Notes: generated by a model from the letters alone, not told the origin. A stretch of DNA of 11,009 nucleotides from Pseudomonadota bacterium (GCA_030673265.1 DAOVJK010000078.1:1-11009), one strand, 5' to 3'; counted from the stretch's first letter, positions 1 through 6,680 are shown. Made by a program: numbers and translations.

Positions 1-17
1 ATGGGTAAACTTGTAAA

Positions 18-42
18 TGATCTTGTCTCGAAAAATTGCACA
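18..42 (-). repeat. Probable right terminal inverted repeat of a truncated IS3-family element
   Basis: The 25 bases just beyond the transposase stop have the usual layout of an IS3-family terminal repeat: TGA at the outer edge, a short mixed stretch, a run of A (31-35), and a closing ACA. It lies 6 bp outside the transposase stop codon, as expected for the right end of such an element. The opposite end is not in the window, so the repeat cannot be confirmed by its partner. Confidence 0.45.
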
Positions 43-48
43 CCTAAT

Positions 49-222
49 TTAAGCTGTCAGCTCAAAAGCCTCTGGTGTCTGGTAATCGAGCCTTGAGTGG
101 AGCCGCTGCCTGTTATAGTAAATCTCAATATAATCAAACACTGCCAGTTGTGCTTCCTTTCTAGTTCTGTACCGTTGACCATAGACCAGCTCGACTTTCA
201 GAGTATGGTAAAAACTCTCCAT
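49..222 (-). pseudogene. IS3-family transposase (OrfB), C-terminal fragment only
   Basis: Reading the minus strand from 222 to the TAA at 49-51 gives 57 residues typical of the end of an IS3-family DDE transposase (rve integrase core). They start with MESFYHTLKVELVYG, where the Glu of ESF is in the position of the third catalytic acidic residue, and include YYNRQRLHSRLDYQTP, the hallmark C-terminal motif. Upstream of codon 222 the frame meets a TGA at once and homology stops, so the two catalytic Asp residues and the DNA-binding OrfA part are gone. The fragment abuts unrelated tandem-repeat DNA. It cannot make an active transposase and is a relic of an old insertion followed by deletion or a second insertion. 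Confidence 0.85.
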
Positions 223-233
223 TCAAGGCAGGA

Positions 234-283
234 TCAAAATAAATTTGTCCCGGTTTATTTCAAAATAAATCCGTCCCGGTTTA
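234..283. repeat. Two-copy tandem repeat at the broken edge of the IS relic
   Basis: Two 24-base units (234-257 and 260-283) with a period of 26 share TCAAAATAAAT, then two variable bases (TT or CC), then GTCCCGGTTTA. On the minus strand this reads as ACCGGGACNNATTTATTTTGA. From memory this resembles motifs often found beside REP-associated (Y1/IS200-like) transposases, but no such gene is here. The junction region TTTATTTTGAAATAAA between the copies is itself palindromic. Confidence 0.65.
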
Positions 284-366
284 AACACTATACGAAACTC
301 CAGCTGAATAGGTCTTCAAGCTATTGCTACCTTCCCCTCCGGCCAGTTGTCTGCTGCAGTATCTAC

Positions 367-396
367 TTGATGTCTCTTGAGCAAAACGCCTACAAT
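367..396 (+). promoter_or_regulatory. Candidate sigma-70 promoter for the FAD oxidoreductase
   Basis: TTGATG (367-372) and TACAAT (391-396) are separated by 18 bases and match the -35 and -10 consensus at 4 of 6 and 5 of 6 positions. Transcription would start near 403, leaving a leader of about 90 bases before the ATG at 496. This is by eye only. The rest of 284-495 holds nothing recognisable; the open frame running across 97-486 crosses the IS relic and is not a gene. Confidence 0.3.
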
Positions 397-495
397 CAAG
401 ATAGCGGGCCAACCTTTACCAGTTCCTCTTCGTTATCTGAAGCCGGACGAGTGGTTGGAGAAAAGCACTGGGCTAGAAGTCTCTGAGGTGAACCG

Positions 496-1725
496 ATGTC
501 TGCCGAAATCCACGACGTAATCATTGTCGGCACCGGCCCGGCTGGGCTGGGCGCCGCCTACGAACTTGTCGAAGCCCGACCTTCGCTAAAGATTCTCATG
601 GTTGACAAGGGGAGTATCTGTTCGGGCGGCCTGCGCAACGACTGCAAGCAGAACTACACCTTTCCGATCGGCTTTGCCGAGAACTACTGGTCTAAAGGCG
701 AGGCGGAAGAGTTACTCGAAAAAGTCGAAAATCATCTGCAGCCGAAAATCCTGCCCACCAGTCACCTTGAGACTTATCAGCAACGGGCGGCCAGGATAGG
801 TGTTGAGATCGTTGCCGTCCGCCAGGCCCATGTCGGAACCGACCAAAGCAAAAAGCTGATCCACCGCCTTCTGGCCCGACTGGAGGAACTCGGGGTTGTC
901 ATCCGGCTGCGTACCGAAGTGTCGGATATCAGCGAAACGGACCGGGATGCGGCCATCGTCATCGACGGCAAGGAGATCCGGGGCCGCAAATTGATCGTGG
1001 CCCCGGGCCGCAAAGGTTTCAGCTTTCTGCAGGAAATCATGGAAAAAATGGGAATAACCTACGTCGATAACATCGTCGATGTCGGCGTCCGCCTGGAGAC
1101 CCAGCAGGAGCGCTACCCGATTGTCGCCGATTATTACGACCCGAAGATCTATTTTCCCGATAACGTCCGAACCTTTTGCACCAACTCGGGCCATGCCCGG
1201 GTGATCCGGGAGAAATACCAGGATTTTTATCTGATCAACGGCCACGCCCTCTCCCGACAGCAGGCCGGCAACAATCTGGTCAACGTCGCCCTTCTGAAGA
1301 CCATCCATCTCAAGGACCCGGTCAGAAGTGGCCAACAAATGGCGGTTTATCTCGGCCGACTGGCCAATGAAATCGGTGGCGGCAAGCCGCTGATGCAGCG
1401 GGTTGGTGATTTCCGGATGGGCAAACGGTCGAAGGAGGAAACCTTTAACCGGGATCTCTACGACTTCCCGCCTACCTGCCGGGTCACGGCCGGCGACCTG
1501 GGACTGGCGGTGCCAGCCAGAATCATGCGCCACCTCTGGACGGCCATGAAAAAACTCGACTCCATTGTCCCCGGCATCCTGCATCCCAGCACCATCATGT
1601 ACTATCCGGAAATCAAGATGTACGCCAACAAACCGGTTTTCCGCGATGATTACTGTCGGGTGACCCGCCATCTCTACATGATCGGTGACGGGGCCGGTAC
1701 CTCCCGCGGAATCACCGGGGCCTAG
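496..1725 (+). CDS. COG2509-like FAD-dependent oxidoreductase, ending at an in-frame amber codon
   Basis: This 409-residue cytoplasmic flavoprotein has an N-terminal Rossmann dinucleotide-binding site, VIIVGTGPAGLGAAYEL (residues 8-24, GxGxxG), followed by the acidic residue that ends the second strand (LMVDKG, Asp37). A second FAD contact, YMIGDGAGTSRG, lies at about 394-405. The overall plan fits the uncharacterised FAD-dependent dehydrogenases of COG2509; substrate and electron acceptor are unknown. The ATG is supported by GAGGTG at 485-490 with 5 bases spacing and by the flavin site starting right after it. It has no membrane segment or signal peptide. The TAG at 1723-1725 falls inside what should be the last conserved helix: the frame continues with ASGIRAARGVLQAI and a TGA at 1768-1770. 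The protein is therefore either slightly truncated, read through, or affected by a sequence error. Neighbours give no hint of a partner. Confidence 0.85.
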   Translation: MSAEIHDVIIVGTGPAGLGAAYELVEARPSLKILMVDKGSICSGGLRNDCKQNYTFPIGFAENYWSKGEAEELLEKVENHLQPKILPTSHLETYQQRAARIGVEIVAVRQAHVGTDQSKKLIHRLLARLEELGVVIRLRTEVSDISETDRDAAIVIDGKEIRGRKLIVAPGRKGFSFLQEIMEKMGITYVDNIVDVGVRLETQQERYPIVADYYDPKIYFPDNVRTFCTNSGHARVIREKYQDFYLINGHALSRQQAGNNLVNVALLKTIHLKDPVRSGQQMAVYLGRLANEIGGGKPLMQRVGDFRMGKRSKEETFNRDLYDFPPTCRVTAGDLGLAVPARIMRHLWTAMKKLDSIVPGILHPSTIMYYPEIKMYANKPVFRDDYCRVTRHLYMIGDGAGTSRGITGA

Positions 1726-1770
1726 GCCAGCGGCATCAGAGCGGCTAGGGGAGTCCTCCAGGCAATCTGA
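1723..1770 (+). other. Amber codon plus open C-terminal tail of the FAD oxidoreductase
   Basis: Directly after the amber codon the same frame encodes ASGIRAARGVLQAI and then TGA. This matches the usual end of this flavoprotein class, where the GDGAG motif is followed by a small-residue helix of the type AASGI-AARGIL. Full-length translation would give 424 residues. A single change, for example CAG to TAG, would produce the stop; the original codon is not known. Confidence 0.7.
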
Positions 1771-2142
1771 GCCGCGCAGGTGGGCGAAATGATTAGCTTT
1801 AACCTGGGCAAGCGTGACCCCCAATACACAGATTCCGCACCAGTCACCCATCAGGTGCAAGGCGTTTGAGACTGGCAATTGATAACATCATTCACAACTG
1901 GCTGCCCAGCCCCGGCCCCTGTCCAACAAGATGGAGAGATGACCGCCCAGACAGCCTGCCAGGAGCCGGAAAGACGGTTCAAGGCCTTTCTCCGGTTGTT
2001 TTTGGTGCAGGGTGTCGTATAGAATTTGAATAGCAACACAAGAATTAACTCTGGAGAGGTCCTCACCTTTCAAGACAAAGGGGCAATGGATGGGTCATGA
2101 AAAGAGGTGTTTGAACGGGCTGGACAGATGGAGGGATCTCTG
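1771..2142. other. Intergenic region without a supported gene
   Basis: This 372-bp spacer between the FAD gene and the DUF4015 gene contains only very short open frames. The most protein-like is 1939-2022 on the plus strand (MTAQTACQEPERRFKAFLRL and a few more residues, 27 in all), which has no properly spaced ribosome site and may be the decayed head of a lost gene. No terminator with a T run was seen behind the FAD gene, and no convincing promoter. Confidence 0.4.
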
Positions 2143-3639
2143 GTGAGACCGCCAAGCTGCTCTACAGCCCTGCTGGTGGCCCTGAGTATCCTCATTCTCC
2201 CTTGTTGGCTACCCCCTGCCCTTGCTGCTGAGGAAGTTGATCTGCGCGGCCTCTATTTGCCGGTCTATGTCTTGACGGAAAGAAGGCTGGCGGAGTTGAG
2301 CCATTACGCCAAGCAGGCGGGGGTCAACGCCTTTATTCTCCACGTCAAGGATCCGCGGGGCGGGGTCTTTTGGGACTCGCAGAACAGGATCGCCCGGCAA
2401 ATCGGGGCGGTGCAGAGCGATTATTCGCTGGGCAAGGCCATTGCCACCCTGAAGAGGGAGGGTATCCGCCCCATTGCCAAAATCGATGTCTTTGCCGACA
2501 GCCTGCTGGCCAGCAGCCAGCCACAATGGGCGGTAATGGACAGCAAGAGCAAGGGACTGTGGGCAGACAAAAACGGCCGGCACTGGACCAATCCCTATGA
2601 GGAGGAGGTATGGGACTATAATATTGATCTGGCCCTGGAGCTGGTTGCTCTTGGCTTTGTTGAGATCCAGTTTGACTATACCCGTTTTCCCTCCAACGGC
2701 ATCCTCCGCAATATCCACTACCCCAATGCGCCGGCCCAGGCCAACAGGTCCCAAGCCATTGCCGCCTTCCTCCAGAGGGCCTATGGTCGCCTGAAGCCGC
2801 ACGGGGTCGTAATTTCGGTGGATCTCTTCGGCCTGACGGCCTGGAAACGGGATGATCTCGGGGTGGGTCAGGTGCTTGAGGAGATTGCTCCCCATGTCGA
2901 TGTACTCTGCCCCATGCTCTACCCCTCCCACTTCCCGGCAGGCTTTCAGGGCTGGCAAGAACCCAACGATCATCCCGCCGAGATCGTCAGGCGCAGCATG
3001 GCCGCCATCAGACCTCGCTTGAAAAAGGAGGTGCGTCCCTGGCTCCAGGGCTTCTGGTATACGCCGGAGCAGATTCAGGCCCAGATCGAGGTCCTGGACA
3101 CGGCCAAAGTCAAGGGCTGGGCCGTATGGAATTCTGCAGCCAACTATGGTCCCACCTTTGCGGCCCTGGCCACCATCAAGGGCATCACCTATACCAAGCC
3201 CACATTCTATCCGGGCCTGGCAGAGCTGCGGCCGGCCGGGAGAAAGATCCTGCGCAGCAGGGAGACCGTGATCAACTACACCGACTATGAGCAACAATAC
3301 TCTGTGCTGAGTCTGGAGGCCACAACCGCCACCTACCGATCCCCCTACTCCTTTCCCTATCAGGTCCTGGCCACCCTGGATGAGGCGGTGATCGACACCA
3401 TTCTCCATCGGCGCGAGATCAAGATCCATCGATCTATGAGCAAGGGGGCCAAGGTCCAGCGCCTGGCCGGCCTCTTTACCCGGGATATCAAGGTGTCGCC
3501 CCGCTCTCTCCGGCCCCAGCCGTTCTTCATTGACTGGGGGGGACAGGCCTCCTTTTCCCTCACCGTACCCGGGACCATTATTGAGAAGATGGAAGGCCAG
3601 CTAGCAGCAGAGAGTGCGGATGGCCCAGCAGGACACTAA
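2143..3639 (+). CDS. Secreted DUF4015 putative glycoside hydrolase (TIM-barrel family)
   Basis: The protein belongs to the DUF4015 (PF13200) group, predicted TIM-barrel glycoside hydrolases of unknown substrate. I chose the GTG at 2143 (498 residues) because GGAGGG at 2130-2135 lies 7 bases upstream. In-frame GTG 2107 and ATG 2128 are alternatives with poorer ribosome sites. With this start the N-terminus is a compact signal peptide: a short basic head, a hydrophobic core (ALLVALSILILPCW), and a probable cut after PALAA near residue 29. The barrel domain starts with LRGLYLPVYVL and includes HVKDPRGGVF (about 67-76), VEIQFDYTRFPSNG (173-186, the hallmark strand with acidic and Arg residues), VVISVDLFGLTAW (222-234) and VDVLCPMLYPSHF (252-264). 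The last 140 or so residues are not recognised. The product should act in the periplasm or outside the cell, perhaps on cell-wall or exopolysaccharide. No operon partner is visible. Confidence 0.82.
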   Translation: MRPPSCSTALLVALSILILPCWLPPALAAEEVDLRGLYLPVYVLTERRLAELSHYAKQAGVNAFILHVKDPRGGVFWDSQNRIARQIGAVQSDYSLGKAIATLKREGIRPIAKIDVFADSLLASSQPQWAVMDSKSKGLWADKNGRHWTNPYEEEVWDYNIDLALELVALGFVEIQFDYTRFPSNGILRNIHYPNAPAQANRSQAIAAFLQRAYGRLKPHGVVISVDLFGLTAWKRDDLGVGQVLEEIAPHVDVLCPMLYPSHFPAGFQGWQEPNDHPAEIVRRSMAAIRPRLKKEVRPWLQGFWYTPEQIQAQIEVLDTAKVKGWAVWNSAANYGPTFAALATIKGITYTKPTFYPGLAELRPAGRKILRSRETVINYTDYEQQYSVLSLEATTATYRSPYSFPYQVLATLDEAVIDTILHRREIKIHRSMSKGAKVQRLAGLFTRDIKVSPRSLRPQPFFIDWGGQASFSLTVPGTIIEKMEGQLAAESADGPAGH

Positions 3640-3690
3640 TCTGGTCAACAGTGACACTCCTGTCAAAGTTGCTTGGCCTAAAGGCGCCTG

Positions 3691-3706
3691 GGGTCAATAG
3701 GTCAAT
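3691..3706. repeat. Short tandem GGTCAATA repeat, related to one at 7141
   Basis: GGGTCAATAGGTCAAT contains two GGTCAAT units 8 bases apart. The same pattern with G for A (GGGTCGATAGGTCGAT) occurs at 7141-7156, upstream of the response regulator; 14 of 16 bases agree. It could be a paired operator half-site or a shared relic of a repeat element. Confidence 0.35.
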
Positions 3707-3759
3707 AACGTCCCCCGTGTTCGGGAATCTCTTAGAGGGCCTTTTTTACCATTATAAAA

Positions 3760-3872
3760 AAATCTGGGGACATAACCCAGATTTATAAAAGCAAAAGAGG
3801 TAGCGAGGAGAATTCTACGTTTTGGCAAAAGTAAGGCGGCTCAAGAAAAAATAGAATTATGTCCCCAGATTT
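3760..3872. mobile_element. MITE-like / REP-like palindromic element with 16-bp inverted ends
   Basis: AAATCTGGGGACATAA at 3760-3775 is matched exactly by its reverse complement TTATGTCCCCAGATTT at 3857-3872, giving a 113-bp element with perfect 16-bp inverted ends. The left end also forms its own hairpin: AAATCTGGG (3760-3768) pairs with CCCAGATTT (3776-3784) around a 7-base loop. The inside has no gene. Ends containing CTGGGGACATAA-type sequence are, from memory, common in small non-autonomous elements mobilised by Y1/REP-associated transposases in proteobacteria. No transposase is encoded here, so mobility would depend on one elsewhere. Confidence 0.65.
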
Positions 3873-4068
3873 GTCCATCAGCGTCCAACATTGACCCCTT
3901 TCAGCACTGAAACATTACTATATTCTTGACTAATGCAGGACATCTTTTGCCCTTTAAATCCTTTCTGGCTGAAGGTTAAGAGATTTAGGGGGTAATAGTA
4001 ATTATTCGCTAAGGGATCAACTTGGGCGCTGTTTGGGGGGCAAAATTCAACGCTGTTCAATAGATACG

Positions 4069-4131
4069 CTGATTATCAGACTACACTGATAGTGATACTA
4101 TCAATAGCCGCCTTCATTTTCGAGGGTGGCT
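4069..4131. other. Three consecutive hairpins downstream of the orphan gene
   Basis: Within 63 bases there are three stems. CTGATTATCAG (4069-4079) is an odd palindrome. TGATAGT (4087-4093) pairs with ACTATCA (4097-4103) around a 3-base loop. AGCCGCC (4106-4112) pairs with GGTGGCT (4125-4131) around a 12-base loop and one G-T. The last stem is followed on the plus strand by a T-rich run (4132-4139). It is the only terminator-like structure between the convergent genes, but it lacks a clean T tract in the minus direction, so it is not called as a terminator. Confidence 0.4.
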
Positions 4132-4200
4132 CTTCTTTTATGACGTTGACAAGGGAAAAAAGCATTTAAACTTTGCTGAAAACCCATGATTAGTAACATC

Positions 4201-4566
4201 TTATTCTCCTGGTGCCGGTGAAGCAATACGAACAGAAACTACTTCACCATTACCCCAGGGCCACCATGCCGTAAATATAAAAACATCGTTTTCAGGGTCG
4301 GATGTAAAAAGAAGTTGATTGGCGCGCAAATCTCCCAAGTCACCGGTTGCTATTTTGATTTTTTCAGGCGCGCTTCGAATAGATATTTGATCCCATTCCA
4401 GATTGTGATGACGTTCCAATATTGTGCGAATTTCCTCTTGCTTACCAATAGGGAACTCAGCTAAGAGGGCATTAAACCTGCTGTCCCATTTCCAGGATAA
4501 AACACCATCGAATTCATTCAGTAACTCTTGACATTTATTCTTGAGATCAGATTTGTTCATATTCAT
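4201..4566 (-). CDS. Orphan 121-residue protein of unknown function
   Basis: I do not recognise this protein. It is small, probably cytoplasmic (no signal peptide or membrane segment) and mildly acidic. The N-terminal third looks helical (SDLKNKCQELLNEFDGVL). A Trp-rich C-terminal segment (VFIFTAWWPWGNGEVVSVRI, about 94-113) looks like beta strands. The gene is credible: the ATG at 4564-4566 is preceded on the minus strand by AGGAG (4573-4577) with 6 bases spacing, and the frame stays open for 121 codons in AT-rich DNA. It stands alone. The three-hairpin cluster lies downstream and the GTCACC/GGTGAC repeat cluster lies upstream, where a promoter would be expected. An accessory or horizontally acquired gene is plausible. 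No function is assigned. Confidence 0.65.
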   Translation of the reverse strand: MNMNKSDLKNKCQELLNEFDGVLSWKWDSRFNALLAEFPIGKQEEIRTILERHHNLEWDQISIRSAPEKIKIATGDLGDLRANQLLFTSDPENDVFIFTAWWPWGNGEVVSVRIASPAPGE

Positions 4567-4610
4567 TGTTATCTCCTCTTAAATATGGTCACTCTTCTTC
4601 AGAAATAAGA

Positions 4611-4692
4611 TGACATTAAAGGCAGTCACCCCTGTTTGGTGACATTCGGCACACACTACCCCCATCGCCAAATGGGTGGCATGGGTGACATT
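4611..4692. repeat. Cluster of TGACATT direct repeats and GTCACC/GGTGAC inverted repeats
   Basis: TGACATT occurs three times in the same direction (4611-4617, 4640-4646, 4686-4692). GTCACC (4625-4630) pairs with GGTGAC (4638-4643) around a 7-base loop, and a further GGGTGAC sits at 4683-4689. CCCAT (4661-4665) also pairs with ATGGG (4672-4676). The cluster lies 45-126 bases upstream of the orphan gene's start. It could be an operator array for that gene or the end of a degraded mobile element. Confidence 0.45.
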
Positions 4693-5063
4693 TAAGACAC
4701 GTCAGTTTTCGCCTGTCGGTGAGTCTTGTCATTTGGACGATACGGCGAGTTAATCAGCACAAACTGGATTATTTTCGGCATATTTAACTTCCTACTGTTT
4801 TGCAAAGACGCCCCTCTGAGCATGGTTCGCCGCACAACATTTAGAGCACAAGAGCTTTGTTCAGGTTATCATCTCAAACAAAAAATAGGCAAAGAAAAAG
4901 CTGAATTTAAGATTAACGCCATACATCTTAAACCAAGCTATATTTATGATGTGTTGCAGGCATCTTAAATGCACACTTTGTTTTCTAACATGTATATGGC
5001 GGGGCAATTTTTAGCGAAAGTCACTTGAAATAGATGGCTACGAATATAAACGAAGTCCAAATT

Positions 5064-5101
5064 AAAAAAAGGAAGCCGCCCTGCAGTTATGGGTGGCTCC
5101 C
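5064..5101 (-). terminator. Rho-independent terminator of the octaheme cytochrome gene
   Basis: On the minus strand GGGAGCCACCC (5091-5101 region) pairs with GGGCGGCTTCC (5071-5081 region) across a 9-base loop with one mismatch, and is followed by seven T (the A run at 5064-5070). It lies about 50 bases behind the cytochrome stop codon, in the right direction. A related AGCCGCC/GGTGGCT stem occurs at 4106-4131. Confidence 0.8.
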
Positions 5102-5153
5102 TTAAGTTGGAATGTAGTTGGTCAATATTTTCTGTTTTGACCGCTAGTGACTG

Positions 5154-6680
5154 TTATTTCCTGAAACTATTTACTGTTGCGGTATAACCCGCTTTGATCA
5201 TGTCGATTTCTTTACTGCACTGGGCATTGTCACCGCACAGGTGTCCGGAATCTTCCAGAATTTCGTTTACAGCGGTGTTCAATGGAGCCCAACCATACCA
5301 ATGGGCATAATCATTACTGCCGTGGAAAGCACCCTGGAAAGCACGTTGTCGATGCTCAAGGAAAATCAGGTACAGCTCCTGCTCCACTTTTGTCCTTGCA
5401 TAGTAATACTGAAGAATATCTGGTCCACCCATGTCCCAATTCACTGGTGCTTTAAGGATCCCGTGACGATAAAGAGTGAAAACTGCATCAAAAGCTTTTG
5501 CGTAAACAGCATCCGAAGCCTTGATTATTGAATCTGATGCATCCATAGTGGCCTGAATATAGTCCTTGGCATGACACTCGTTGCAATTCTTCTTCATCTG
5601 TTCACGTAACTTATTAAATTCAGCAGGACCTCTGGCAATCTCCGCCTGAACAACAGCCGCAACAAAACGGCCGGTGGGTTGCAAATCCTTTGCACTTAAA
5701 ACACCGGCTGCAACCAGATATTTTGCCCGGTGAAGAACCCAGACAGGATCATCATCTACACCATCGAAATTGCCAGAGGGTAATTGTGCTGCCAGATCTT
5801 GAAGATTTTTAACCAGCTCAGGTACGGTCATGTGACTGAAAGCTAGCAATTCATATGGTGCATTTTCCTTAACCCAACCATAGGCATCGATGATCGCCAA
5901 TACATTCTCCTTGGTGGGAACTCTAAGACCCAGAAAACCCCAAGGTGTAGAAACTTCATGGGACCCTTCACCCAAGTGACATTTCTGGCAGGTAGGCATC
6001 CTTGCAGTATGACTATTATTATTGTCATCTGTTTCCCAGCCAACACCATGCTTTGAAGAGATATACATCTCATATTGCGGGTGATCAAAGCCCATATGAC
6101 AGTTTGAACAAGATCTGGGATCCTTTGCTTCTTCTTTATCAAATTTATGTCGTGTATGGCAGGCATCGCACTGAGCATTTCCGTAGCGATACTCACTTTC
6201 CTCCTTCCCATCATCGTATTTCAAAGGGCCCATATTACCGCTCATAGCACCCACAAGTCCTTTCTGACCAATTTTATGACAACCGGAACAACCTCTGTAT
6301 CCCTGTTCCCCTAAAGCGGGGGGGAGTCTATGCCAGGCGGCCTGTGTTTTCATTGAAAACCAGGCGAGATGATGTTTTCCATTTTTATGCGATTTAACCT
6401 GTTCTTCATGACACTCAGCACAGGTTTCCGGTGTGGGCAATAAGGCCTTTTTATAATCCTCCATGGTTTTATGATCCTCCCCATGGCAGGTTGTACAGTC
6501 AGGTCCATCATCAACAAGGCTATGTTTGCTGCTGTCATGATCCTTGACAATTCCCGGGGTGATTTTATTGTGACAATCGACACATGCCTTGGCACCTTCC
6601 TCTGCAAATGCAGGTATCGACCAAAGGAGTGACAGTAGAAACAAAATACTTGTAATCCAGCCAATTTTTTTTGAATTCAT
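5154..6680 (-). CDS. Periplasmic octaheme cytochrome c, hydroxylamine oxidoreductase (HAO) family
   Basis: This 508-residue protein has a signal peptide (cut probably after AFA, residue 26) and eight CxxCH haem-binding motifs, at residues 33, 62, 87, 131, 171, 191, 231 and 366. No CxxCK is present, which argues against the octaheme nitrite reductase (ONR) type with its Lys-ligated haem. The YISSKHG motif (206-212), the segment from SHTARMPTCQKCH through STPWGFLGLR, and a long haem-free C-terminal helical part after haem 8 fit the HAO-like group (PF13447). Such enzymes oxidise hydroxylamine or hydrazine when a C-terminal Tyr cross-links to the catalytic haem; relatives lacking it reduce nitrite or hydroxylamine. 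Tyr458 and Tyr462 in NDYAHWYGWAPL are candidates, but alignment is needed. There is no membrane anchor, so the protein is soluble and periplasmic. The ATG is preceded by AAGGTGAG. The gene is alone, with its own terminator and no partner cytochrome or quinone oxidase in view. Confidence 0.85.
   Translation of the reverse strand: MNSKKIGWITSILFLLSLLWSIPAFAEEGAKACVDCHNKITPGIVKDHDSSKHSLVDDGPDCTTCHGEDHKTMEDYKKALLPTPETCAECHEEQVKSHKNGKHHLAWFSMKTQAAWHRLPPALGEQGYRGCSGCHKIGQKGLVGAMSGNMGPLKYDDGKEESEYRYGNAQCDACHTRHKFDKEEAKDPRSCSNCHMGFDHPQYEMYISSKHGVGWETDDNNNSHTARMPTCQKCHLGEGSHEVSTPWGFLGLRVPTKENVLAIIDAYGWVKENAPYELLAFSHMTVPELVKNLQDLAAQLPSGNFDGVDDDPVWVLHRAKYLVAAGVLSAKDLQPTGRFVAAVVQAEIARGPAEFNKLREQMKKNCNECHAKDYIQATMDASDSIIKASDAVYAKAFDAVFTLYRHGILKAPVNWDMGGPDILQYYYARTKVEQELYLIFLEHRQRAFQGAFHGSNDYAHWYGWAPLNTAVNEILEDSGHLCGDNAQCSKEIDMIKAGYTATVNSFRK

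Larger units (their letters stand above)
3640..4200. other. Intergenic region between convergent genes, filled with repeats
   Basis: This 561-bp stretch lies between the converging DUF4015 gene and the orphan gene at 4201. It holds the GGTCAATA repeat (3691-3706), the palindromic element (3760-3872) and a row of hairpins (4069-4131). An open frame on the minus strand at 3878-4060 has no ribosome site or recognisable content. No clear terminator for the DUF4015 gene was found; the T run at 3742-3747 lacks a good stem. Confidence 0.5.
4567..5153. other. Intergenic region upstream of the orphan gene and downstream of the cytochrome
   Basis: Apart from the repeat cluster (4611-4692) and the cytochrome terminator (5064-5101), this 587-bp AT-rich stretch shows nothing definite. 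A plus-strand frame at 4726-4968 would need a TTG start without a ribosome site and resembles nothing I know, so it is not called. No promoter with both boxes was found for the orphan gene. Confidence 0.4.

Noticed and set aside
97..486. 129-codon open frame on the plus strand before the FAD gene
   Set aside because: It crosses the antisense of the IS3 transposase fragment and the tandem repeat, has no ribosome site and no family-like content.
712..1878. 388-codon open frame on the minus strand
   Set aside because: It lies antisense to the FAD oxidoreductase in GC-rich DNA, where such shadows are common; the plus-strand protein has clear motifs and a ribosome site.
1939..2022. 27-codon open frame with a protein-like start (MTAQTACQEPERRF)
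   Set aside because: The only purine-rich sequence upstream is one base from the ATG, too close to act as a ribosome site, and the frame closes at once; at most a decayed gene start.
2209..3429. 406-codon open frame on the minus strand
   Set aside because: Antisense shadow of the DUF4015 gene; low-complexity Gly/Leu/Asp-rich content and no recognisable motif.
3736..3750. Terminator behind the DUF4015 gene
   Set aside because: There is a run of T at 3742-3747 but no stable stem directly before it.
3878..4060. 60-codon open frame on the minus strand
   Set aside because: No ribosome site, no family, begins at the edge of the miniature element.
4726..4968. 80-codon open frame on the plus strand
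   Set aside because: Needs a TTG start without a ribosome site, in AT-rich spacer DNA; no recognisable content.
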